Shown: one piece after another, positions 31,715 to 37,475 of the stretch
Layout of the letters: each line of letters opens with the position of its first letter
How positions within the stretch are numbered: the first letter of the stretch is position 1
Source of the DNA: Limiplasma sp036645955
Lineage (GTDB): Bacteria; Bacillota; Clostridia; Christensenellales; Aristaeellaceae
NCBI GenBank assembly: GCA_036645955.1
Contig: JAVXND010000023.1
Location: 1-37,475 of the forward strand
Reading direction: 5' to 3'
DNA length: 37,475 bases
Program-made: the position numbers and the translations under genes
Notes under the pieces: model-generated
What the model saw: only the letters and a program-made list of their open reading frames with translations
Told to the model about the DNA's origin: nothing
The model's database searches: none

Positions 31715-32709
31715 TTGAACCCTTGCTGGCTTTGCTTTCCACAACGGAATATCTCTCTGGCGAAAAGCTTTGCGAACAGCTTCACATGACGCGCGGCGCG
31801 GTGTGGAAGCGCATTGAAAAGCTGCGCGAGGAAGGCTACGAAATTATATCCGCAGGCAAAAAGGGCTATCGCTTAGCGCCTGCGGCAGGCAGTCTGCTGC
31901 CAGGCTATATTGCGGCGGAGCTTACCACCCGCCAATTGGGGCGAGGGGAAATGCTGTATGCGCGTGAAATGGACAGCACCAACACGCGCATGAAGGAGCT
32001 GGGCAGGGCGGGCGCACCGCAGGGAAGCTTGGCGCTTTGCGAGCGTCAAACCGCTGGCCGCGGGCGGCTGGGGCGTGCTTGGGAAACCCCCATGGGCGAA
32101 GCGCTGATGCAATCTCTGCTGTTAAGGCCGCAGCTATCCACGGAGCAGGCACAGCTTTGTACCTTGGCGGCGGCGGTGGCCATGGCGCAGGCCATTCATG
32201 ACCTTTGCCCAATGCTTGAGGCAGGCATCAAATGGCCGAACGATCTTGTGATCAATGGTAAAAAATGCGTGGGCATTTTGAGCGAGCTTTCTGCCAACAT
32301 GGACGGCATTGAATTTGTGGTGCTGGGCGCGGGTGTCAACGTGAACCAAGAGCGTTTTGAGGGGGAGCTGGCACAAAAGGCAACGTCGCTATTGCTGGAG
32401 GTTCGAAAAACCAACCCAAGCGCGTTGCCGCTTGACCGACGCGCGTTACTGCTTGGCTACCTACAGCATATGGAAAATGCGCTGGAGGCGTTGGAGCAAC
32501 ACGGTTTGCAGGGCATATTGGCAGAATATATCAAGCGCTCGGTCACCCTTGGCTCCCGCGTGCATGTGCTGGGCACTCACACGGACTTTGCAGGCATCGC
32601 ACGCGCCATTGACGATACGGGCGCGTTGCTTGTGGAGGATGAGCAGGGCAAGCAACAGCGCGTGCTGAGCGGGGATGTGTCCGTGCGGGGACTGATGGGC
32701 TACTGCTGA
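31711..32709 (+). CDS. birA: Biotin-protein ligase / biotin repressor BirA
   Basis: Bifunctional protein, 332 aa, that activates biotin with ATP, attaches it to biotin-dependent carboxylases and represses biotin genes. Residues 1-60 form a helix-turn-helix (GEKLCEQLHMTRGAVWKRIE), marking the regulatory class II type. The catalytic domain has QTAGRGRLGRAWETP for biotinyl-AMP, IKWPNDLVINGKKCVGILSE with the conserved KWPND, and a C-terminal SH3-like segment (SVTLGSRVHVLGTHTDFAG). The start overlaps the queH stop by 4 nt, with AGGAGGG about 8 nt upstream. No biotin synthesis gene and no obvious BirA operator dyad were noticed in the window, so its targets lie elsewhere. Confidence 0.94.
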   Translation: MIEPLLALLSTTEYLSGEKLCEQLHMTRGAVWKRIEKLREEGYEIISAGKKGYRLAPAAGSLLPGYIAAELTTRQLGRGEMLYAREMDSTNTRMKELGRAGAPQGSLALCERQTAGRGRLGRAWETPMGEALMQSLLLRPQLSTEQAQLCTLAAAVAMAQAIHDLCPMLEAGIKWPNDLVINGKKCVGILSELSANMDGIEFVVLGAGVNVNQERFEGELAQKATSLLLEVRKTNPSALPLDRRALLLGYLQHMENALEALEQHGLQGILAEYIKRSVTLGSRVHVLGTHTDFAGIARAIDDTGALLVEDEQGKQQRVLSGDVSVRGLMGYC

Positions 32710-32736
32710 GATTGTGGAAGAAACGAGGGGATACCG

Positions 32737-34050
32737 ATGTGTGAAAAGAAGCGGAGGATCATTTTCATAGCGGTTTTGGTCAGCGTGTTTTTGCTGATGC
32801 TGGTGCTCAACCTGCTTACCCCGCTGGTTGCGGACGATTACCGCTATGCGTTCAGCTTTGCTACCGAGCAAAGGATTGCGTCCGTTGGGGATATTTTCCC
32901 CTCGCTTGCCGCACATGCGCAGGTGATGAACGGCCGATTGGTGCCTCACTTTTTTGTACAGCTGTTCACGCTCTTGCCGCATGCGGTTTTTGCAGTGGTG
33001 AACGCGCTGATGTACACGGCGTTTTTGCTGGGGCTGTACTGGCTGATCTGCGGAAAAGAGCGCTATGACGTTCGCTTTTTATGCATTCTGGCAAGCGCAG
33101 TATTTCTGCTGCCCCCCGCCTTTGGGCAATGCTTTTTGTGGATGTCGGGTTCCATCAACTACCTTTGGTGCGATACGCTGGTGATGTTTTTGCTGATTCC
33201 CTTTGCAGATGCAATGATCAGACAGCGTGACCGCCCAAGCAGGCTTACGCAGGTGCTGTTGGCTGTGGGCGGACTGCTCATGGGCAACATGAGCGAAAAC
33301 GTATCCGCCGCCGCCGCGCTTTTGATGGGGCTTTGCATCCTGTGGCTGTTGTTTCGCAAACGCCGTGTGCGGGCATGGATGTGGGTGACCACGGGCATGG
33401 TGATGGCGGGCTGGCTTGCGATGATGCTTTCCCCTGCCAACAGAAGCAATGTAAGCCTTGCGGGAAGCGGCATGGGCGCATTGCTGGATCACTTTGCGGC
33501 GGCAATGGATATGTTTATGAAGCATGGCCTTTGGCTGAGCCTGATCTTTTTAAGCTTGTTTTGCTTTTCGTGGCATGCAGGCATGGAGGCAGATCGGCTG
33601 GCGCTTTCCATGGGGCTGTTTGTTTGCGCCCTGCTGTGCAACTTTGCGATGGTTGCGTCCAGCTATTATCCCGAACGCGCCTTTACAGGCACCTGTATAC
33701 TGCTGATTGCGGCTTGCGCACTGCTGCTGGTGGAAATGCCCATCGGCGTAAAGCCAATGGCGGATGCGCTGGCCATATGCCTTTGCTTTACGATGCTGTT
33801 AACGGCGCTTGGCGCGTTGCCAAGCGTGTACAATCGCTACAGGCTGGCGCAGGCGAGGGTGCAGGAGGTGTGCAGTCAGCGGGATGCGGGGGTTACAGCG
33901 GTCACCACCTTTGGCATCAGCGGCCGAACCCGCTACGATGCTTATGACGGAATCAATGAGGTATCTACAGATCCTACGTATTTTCCCAATGTGTACTATG
34001 CAAAATATTATGGACTTGACAGCATTGTGATTGACAGAATGGAGAAGTAG
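32737..34050 (+). CDS. DUF6056-like polytopic membrane protein (GT-C type)
   Basis: Membrane protein of 437 aa with roughly ten hydrophobic segments. The first external loop carries TPLVADDYRYAFSF, an Asp-Asp pair where GT-C glycosyltransferases place their catalytic acids, followed by MNGRLVPHFF. WMSGSINYLW and GNMSENVSAAA, and a C-terminal STDPTYFPNVYYAKYYGLDS, agree with DUF6056 proteins. A role in sugar transfer to a wall or surface polymer is inferred from the fold class only. GAGGGG lies about 6 nt before the ATG. The P1 peptidase gene starts 3 nt after the stop. It is the third GT-C-like gene in the window, unrelated in sequence to the pair behind gyrA. Confidence 0.78.
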   Translation: MCEKKRRIIFIAVLVSVFLLMLVLNLLTPLVADDYRYAFSFATEQRIASVGDIFPSLAAHAQVMNGRLVPHFFVQLFTLLPHAVFAVVNALMYTAFLLGLYWLICGKERYDVRFLCILASAVFLLPPAFGQCFLWMSGSINYLWCDTLVMFLLIPFADAMIRQRDRPSRLTQVLLAVGGLLMGNMSENVSAAAALLMGLCILWLLFRKRRVRAWMWVTTGMVMAGWLAMMLSPANRSNVSLAGSGMGALLDHFAAAMDMFMKHGLWLSLIFLSLFCFSWHAGMEADRLALSMGLFVCALLCNFAMVASSYYPERAFTGTCILLIAACALLLVEMPIGVKPMADALAICLCFTMLLTALGALPSVYNRYRLAQARVQEVCSQRDAGVTAVTTFGISGRTRYDAYDGINEVSTDPTYFPNVYYAKYYGLDSIVIDRMEK

Positions 34051-34053
34051 TTT

Positions 34054-35022
34054 ATGATGAAGCAGCCAATTTTCGAGGGAAGCATTACCAAGGTACATGG
34101 CATTCGCGTGGGGCATGCGCAAAACAAAGCGGCGTTGACGGGCGTAACGGTGGTGCTGGCAAGCCACGATGGCGCGGTGGTTGCCGCAGATGTGCGCGGA
34201 GCCGCGCCCGGCACGCGTGAAACAGACCTATGCAAGCCTGAAAACACGGTGGAAAAAGCAAACGCCGTGGTGCTTTCGGGCGGAAGCGCCTACGGGCTTG
34301 CGGCCGCCACAGGCGTGATGGAATATTTGGAAAAATGCGATGTGGGCATGGACATGGGCATTTGCCGCGTGCCCATTGTGCCCGCCGCTGTGCTGTATGA
34401 TTTGGCCGTGGGGGACGCGCATGTGCGCCCCGATGCCAAAATGGGCATTGAGGCATGCAAAGCGGCTGGCAAAGAGGTTTTGCAGGGCGCGGTGGGTGCC
34501 GGCACAGGCGCTACGGTGGGCAAGCTGGTGCCGGGTGCCATTCCCATGCAAAGCGGTGTGGGCACGGCGAGCCTTACCTTGGCTTGCGGTGTAACCATTG
34601 GAGCCATTGCGGCGGTGAATGCGTGCGGCGATGTGTATGACCTTAGAAACGGCAAGCCGCTTGCCTGCGGACATTTGCCTGGCGGCAAGCCCGTGCTTTG
34701 CGAGGGGCTTTTGTATGGTGAAGTGCCCTTGCCTGATACGCTCAAAATTTCCGGCACCACAGGTCAAAACACAACCATTGCGGTGATTGCCACAGATGCG
34801 GTGCTCACCAAGGCACAGGCACAGCGCTTGGCCACCTGCGCCCATGACGGCTTGGCGCGTACCATCCGCCCCGTGCATACGCAAATGGACGGCGATACCG
34901 TTTTTGCGCTGGCCACAGGGCGTGTGGAAGCGGACGTGAATCCCATCCAGCTATGCGCCGCCGCCGCCGAGGTCATGGCGCGGGCCATATGCAATGCGGT
35001 GGTCATGGGGCAGAAGGAATGA
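34054..35022 (+). CDS. P1 family (DmpA/S58-like) peptidase
   Basis: Peptidase family S58/P1 protein, 322 aa. Members such as DmpA and BapA are Ntn-type aminopeptidases that self-cleave to expose a catalytic Ser/Thr. Family landmarks are HGIRVGHAQN, LTGVTVVL, VVLSGGSAYGLAAATGVMEY, the central ACGVTIGAIAAVNACGDV and the C-terminal GDTVFALATG. A Thr in the central motif (Thr181) could be the nucleophile, but I cannot settle this by eye. There is no signal peptide, so it should act in the cytoplasm. GGAGAAG lies about 7 nt before ATG 34054. The stop overlaps the acpS start (ATGA). Substrates may be small peptides or D-amino-acid or beta-amino-acid peptides. Confidence 0.88.
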   Translation: MMKQPIFEGSITKVHGIRVGHAQNKAALTGVTVVLASHDGAVVAADVRGAAPGTRETDLCKPENTVEKANAVVLSGGSAYGLAAATGVMEYLEKCDVGMDMGICRVPIVPAAVLYDLAVGDAHVRPDAKMGIEACKAAGKEVLQGAVGAGTGATVGKLVPGAIPMQSGVGTASLTLACGVTIGAIAAVNACGDVYDLRNGKPLACGHLPGGKPVLCEGLLYGEVPLPDTLKISGTTGQNTTIAVIATDAVLTKAQAQRLATCAHDGLARTIRPVHTQMDGDTVFALATGRVEADVNPIQLCAAAAEVMARAICNAVVMGQKE

Positions 35023-35390
35023 TGGGTTTGGGCTTGGACCTGTGCGAAATTGCACGAATGGAGCGCATCCTTGCCAAAAACGACGGCTTTTTAAAGCGGT
35101 ACTTTACAGAGGATGAGCGGCGCTATTTGGCTGAAAAAAACAACATGAGCATGAGCAGTGCGGCGGCGATGTTTGCGGCAAAGGAAGCGTTTTTGAAGGC
35201 GGCGGGCATCGGGCTTAGCGGAGGCATTGCGCTAAAGGATATTGAGATAGCGCACAACGAATGCGGTGCGCCTTTTTACAGACTGCTAGGTGCGGCGGCT
35301 GAAAAAATGCAGAGCATGGGCGCAACCAAAGCGCATTTGAGCTTGACGCATGAGGCGGGCTTTGCGGGCGCGGTTGCGGTGCTGGAATAG
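35019..35390 (+). CDS. acpS: Holo-[acyl-carrier-protein] synthase AcpS
   Basis: Transfers 4'-phosphopantetheine from CoA to the acyl carrier protein, switching on fatty acid synthesis. It is 123 aa, normal for AcpS trimers. Metal-binding residues are Asp7 in GLGLDLCEIARMERI and Glu56 in FAAKEAFLKAAG. The ending LSLTHEAGFAGAVAVLE is the usual S-I-S-H strand with Thr-His. The ATG at 35019 overlaps the peptidase stop by 4 nt. A second ATG follows at 35022 and either could be used, since AAGGA is very close and GGGG lies 8 nt before. Starting at 35022 would shorten the protein by one residue. The adjacent nnr gene is a common partner of acpS in Firmicutes. Confidence 0.93.
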   Translation: MMGLGLDLCEIARMERILAKNDGFLKRYFTEDERRYLAEKNNMSMSSAAAMFAAKEAFLKAAGIGLSGGIALKDIEIAHNECGAPFYRLLGAAAEKMQSMGATKAHLSLTHEAGFAGAVAVLE

Positions 35391-35408
35391 CGGAGGGGGG
35401 TGTTTTTG

Positions 35409-37061
35409 ATGTGGAAAACCATAACCCCCGCCGAAATGAGGCGCGTGGAAGCCTCCGTCATGGCCAAAACCAGCATCACAGGTGAAATGCTGATGGCGCG
35501 TGCCGCCGCAGAGGCGGCGCGGGCGGTAGCACGGCTTACGAAAGGGCGGGAGGGCAAGGTGCTTTGCTTCTGCGGCGTGGGCAACAACGGCGGCGACGGC
35601 TTGGCCGCCATGCGCTTGCTGGCGGCGGCAGACGAAAGCTTCACAGGCGAATGCTGGCTGCTGGAGGGCGAGCCTTCAGCGGATGCGAAGCGCGAGCTTG
35701 ACAAGCTGCTTTGCGCGGGCTTTGCCGCGCGTGTGAAGGTGCGCCGTTTGTCGGGCGGCCTCCAGCCCGCGTGGCCAAGCGGCGTAAGCTGTGTGATGGA
35801 CGCGCTGTTTGGCACGGGGCTGTCGCGGCCCTTGACGGGCATGGCGCAAGCCCTGTGTGCTTTGGCAAATGCGGCCTTTGAAAAGGGCGTGCCTGTGGTA
35901 GCGGTGGACAGCCCCTCTGGGCTTCATGGCGAAACAGGGCTGGTGCTGGGCTGTGCGATTCATGCCACTGAAACGATTGTGTTTCATCGCCCCAAGCTGG
36001 GGCTGTATTTGGGGCAGGGCCCAAATTACGCGGGGCTTGTGCGCGTTGCGGATATTGGACTGCCCACTTCGCTTGACGATGCGGACGGCTACCTGCTCAT
36101 GCAGCGCGAGGAGGTGCGCTTTCCTAGGCGGGAGCGCGTAAGCCACAAGGGAAATTATGGACGTGTGCTCCTGTGGGTGGGGCACTTAGGCATGGCGGGT
36201 GCGGCGGCGATTTGCGCAACAGCGGCATTGCGCACAGGCGCGGGGCTGGTGACGGTCGCGTGCCCTGCGGACATGGTAGCTGTGGTGCAAACCCTGTGCC
36301 CCTGCGCAACTTGTTTGCCGTTGCCTGTGTATGGGGCGGGGAATGGGGCGGGGAATGGCACGGGGAATGGCACGGGCGACAGCGCGGGGAATGGGGCGGG
36401 CGGAAGCGCGGGGAATGGGGCGGAGGCGGATGTGCAGCACACGGCAGAAGGCTTGTGGGCGGTGCTTCAGCCTGCATTGGAGCGCTGTGACGCGCTGGGC
36501 GCGGGCTGTGGCCTTGGGCAGGATGCCGTGACAGCGCTTGTGCTTGACAAGCTGGTGCATGCGTTGGCGCAAAAAAAGAAACCCGCCGTGCTGGACGCGG
36601 ATGCTCTGAATCTGCTTGCGCTTGGACAGAACAAACCGTTCAAGCTGCCAAGCGCTGTGCTTACCCCCCACCCTGCGGAAGCGGCGCGGCTGCTGGGCTG
36701 TACGGTTGCGCAGGTGCTTAGCGCCCCCCTTGCCTGTGCAAGAGAACTGCAAGAACGCTTTGGTGCGGCGGTGGTGCTCAAGGGTGCGGTGAGCGTGCTG
36801 CTTGCGGAAAACGGCAGGGCGCTCAATGCCTTTGGCACCCCTGCTATGGCCAAGGGCGGCAGCGGAGACGCACTTACGGGCGTGCTTTGTGCGTTGCTTG
36901 CGGGCAAGGCGGCAGGGGCGTATGCGGATCAGGACGCGCTTACCTTGCTTCAACTGGGCTGTGCACTGCACGGGCTGGCGGGCGAAAAAGCAGAGGAGCG
37001 CTATGGCGAACGCGGCGTGCTTGCGACGGATTTATGCGAGTGCTTGGGGACGGTGGGTTAG
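35409..37061 (+). CDS. nnr: Bifunctional NAD(P)H-hydrate repair enzyme Nnr
   Basis: Repairs damaged NADH and NADPH hydrates. The N-terminal epimerase (YjeF_N) has GVGNNGGDGLAAMRLL and VDSPSGLHGETG. The C-terminal ADP/ATP-dependent dehydratase has SHKGNYGRVLLWVG, GAGCGLGQ, VLDADALNLLA, LTPHPAEAARLLG and KGGSGDALTGVL. The product is 550 aa, longer than the usual 500-520. Part of the excess is a Gly-Ala/Thr-Gly-Asn repeat at residues 309-338, encoded by a 12-bp minisatellite in a loop of the dehydratase domain. ATG 35409 is chosen because GGAGGGGGG lies 8 nt upstream; GTG 35400 overlaps that site. acpS precedes it by 18 nt. The stop codon is inside the arm of a long hairpin. It is the last gene of the operon. 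Confidence 0.93.
   Translation: MWKTITPAEMRRVEASVMAKTSITGEMLMARAAAEAARAVARLTKGREGKVLCFCGVGNNGGDGLAAMRLLAAADESFTGECWLLEGEPSADAKRELDKLLCAGFAARVKVRRLSGGLQPAWPSGVSCVMDALFGTGLSRPLTGMAQALCALANAAFEKGVPVVAVDSPSGLHGETGLVLGCAIHATETIVFHRPKLGLYLGQGPNYAGLVRVADIGLPTSLDDADGYLLMQREEVRFPRRERVSHKGNYGRVLLWVGHLGMAGAAAICATAALRTGAGLVTVACPADMVAVVQTLCPCATCLPLPVYGAGNGAGNGTGNGTGDSAGNGAGGSAGNGAEADVQHTAEGLWAVLQPALERCDALGAGCGLGQDAVTALVLDKLVHALAQKKKPAVLDADALNLLALGQNKPFKLPSAVLTPHPAEAARLLGCTVAQVLSAPLACARELQERFGAAVVLKGAVSVLLAENGRALNAFGTPAMAKGGSGDALTGVLCALLAGKAAGAYADQDALTLLQLGCALHGLAGEKAEERYGERGVLATDLCECLGTVG
36333..36422 (+). repeat. 12-bp in-frame minisatellite within nnr
   Basis: Seven and a half imperfect copies of a 12-bp unit (consensus GGGGCGGGGAAT) encode Gly-Ala/Thr-Gly-Asn. 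The first three units differ by only two bases. Units 5-6 and 7-8 also form a 24-bp higher-order repeat. Because 12 is a multiple of 3, gain or loss of units keeps the frame, so the loop length can vary between strains. Confidence 0.85.
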
Positions 37062-37099
37062 CATAGGGTGCGCTTGCAAATTCGCGAGCCCCATGCTAA
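37058..37099 (+). other. Long hairpin overlapping the nnr stop codon
   Basis: TTAGCAT (37058-37064) pairs with ATGCTAA (37093-37099), continued inside by GGG/CCC and GCTTGC/GCGAGC with small bulges and a 6-nt loop. The nnr stop (37059-37061) is inside the left arm. It is followed by G-rich DNA, not T residues, so it is a 3' stabilising structure or a factor-dependent end rather than an intrinsic terminator. Confidence 0.6.
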
Positions 37100-37131
37100 T
37101 GATGGGGGGGGTGTCTGTACTCTGGCTGGTA

Positions 37132-37179
37132 ATCGGCATGCTTGCCGATAACGCTGTAGGGACACCATACATGGTGTCC
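37132..37179. repeat. Two perfect hairpins in non-coding DNA after nnr
   Basis: ATCGGCA-TGCT-TGCCGAT (37132-37149) and GGACACCAT-AC-ATGGTGTCC (37160-37179) are perfect stems of 7 and 9 bp. They begin a run of hairpins that fills the last 410 bases of the window, where I see no gene. The second has the look of a dispersed palindromic element. Confidence 0.65.
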
Positions 37180-37205
37180 GCCCCCGCCTTACGGGGTTCG
37201 CCCCC

Positions 37206-37279
37206 TTGCGGGATAGGCATTCTGCGCCGCTGCATCCCCCCCTTGCGGAATTGGCATTCTGCGCAGCTGCATCCCCCGC
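37206..37279 (+). repeat. 37-bp direct repeat, two copies
   Basis: Two adjacent copies (37206-37242 and 37243-37279) share TTGCGG, GGCATTCTGCGC and GCTGCATCCCCC, differing at a few positions. Each contains a GCGC-centred core, and the start TTGCGG is shared with the double-hairpin repeat that follows. Confidence 0.75.
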
Positions 37280-37295
37280 GGGGGGAATTGCACTA

Positions 37296-37415
37296 TTGCG
37301 GAAATGACTTTCCGCGCGACTGGCGTGGGGACTGCCCCCCACAGGGGGGCGGGGGATGGATTGCGGAAATGGCTTTCCGCGCGGCTGGCGTGGGGACTGC
37401 CCCCCACACGGGCAC
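37296..37415 (+). repeat. GC-rich double-hairpin repeat array, right end
   Basis: Two tandem copies, 65 bp apart (37296-37360, 37361-37415), of the unit also found at 1-160 in the opposite orientation. Hairpin one is GCGGAAA/TTTCCGC (37298-37315, 37363-37380). Hairpin two is GTGGGG/CCCCAC (37325-37342, 37390-37407). The linker GCGACTGGC is shared with the left-end copies in reverse complement. No coding capacity is evident. Confidence 0.85.
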
Positions 37416-37441
37416 ATACTCTTTTGGCGCAAAAGAGTATG
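37415..37441. repeat. 12-bp perfect hairpin at window end
   Basis: CATACTCTTTTG (37415-37426), loop GCG, CAAAAGAGTATG (37430-37441). It directly follows the last double-hairpin unit. There is no T-run after either strand's stem, but the arm itself contains TTTT/AAAA, so it could act as a bidirectional terminator-like element. Confidence 0.7.
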
Positions 37442-37475
37442 CAGAAAACAGCGGCACGTGACTCCGATCAAAAAC

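Noticed and set aside
36333..36422. Short regularly spaced repeats resembling a CRISPR array
   Set aside because: Units are directly contiguous with a 12-bp period and no spacers, and are translated in frame within nnr.

Overview
The window looks like a chromosomal segment of a GC-rich member of the Clostridia (Firmicutes), possibly an uncultured gut lineage such as Christensenellales; that rank is a guess. The main clues are a nupNOPQ-type nucleoside ABC transporter, a short GyrB without the proteobacterial insertion, strong AGGAGG ribosome sites with frequent GTG/TTG starts, ECF-sigma style gene pairs, and DUF2974, DUF6056 and DUF6320-like families common in Clostridia. I see no rRNA, tRNA, CRISPR array, transposase or phage gene.

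Layout. 1-296: GC-rich double-hairpin repeats, then a promoter. 297-7684 (+): nucleoside ABC transporter (binding protein, ATPase, two permeases), followed closely by a hybrid histidine kinase and a separate Hpt protein. 7719-9905 (-): an orphan proline-rich membrane-anchored protein, and murA preceded by a 25-codon upstream ORF. 10167-14581 (+): uvrB and a P-type cation ATPase. 14570-22537 (-): gyrB, gyrA and two tandem GT39-like membrane glycosyltransferases, with the last overlapping the ATPase tail to tail. 22763-23569 (-): a secreted protein with peptidoglycan-binding repeats. 23797-25220 (+): a truncated ECF sigma gene coupled to a membrane-anchored extracytoplasmic protein. 25260-26372 (-): a DUF2974 alpha/beta hydrolase. 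26506-31063 (+): a GT4 glycosyltransferase, a UPF0104/MprF-like flippase, a condensation-domain-like acyltransferase and a DUF6320-like membrane protein. 31145-37061 (+): queH, birA, a DUF6056 membrane protein, a P1 peptidase, acpS and nnr in one tight run. 37062-37475: non-coding DNA rich in hairpins, with the left-end repeat present again in the opposite orientation.

How the genes work together. The first block couples nucleoside uptake to a phosphorelay whose final response regulator is not in the window. The gyrase operon carries envelope glycosyltransferases downstream. The GT4-flippase-acyltransferase-DUF6320 set could build, translocate and acylate a cell-surface glycolipid; this is the best candidate here for an undescribed pathway. 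The last operon is housekeeping: queuosine, biotin attachment, acyl-carrier activation and NAD(P)H repair.

The least ordinary features are the sigma factor that has lost everything after region 2, a 12-bp in-frame minisatellite inside nnr, a likely leaderless GT4 gene, the structured gyrB leader, the murA upstream ORF, and a strong bias toward extended -10 (TGn) promoters. All family names come from reading motifs by eye, without database searches.
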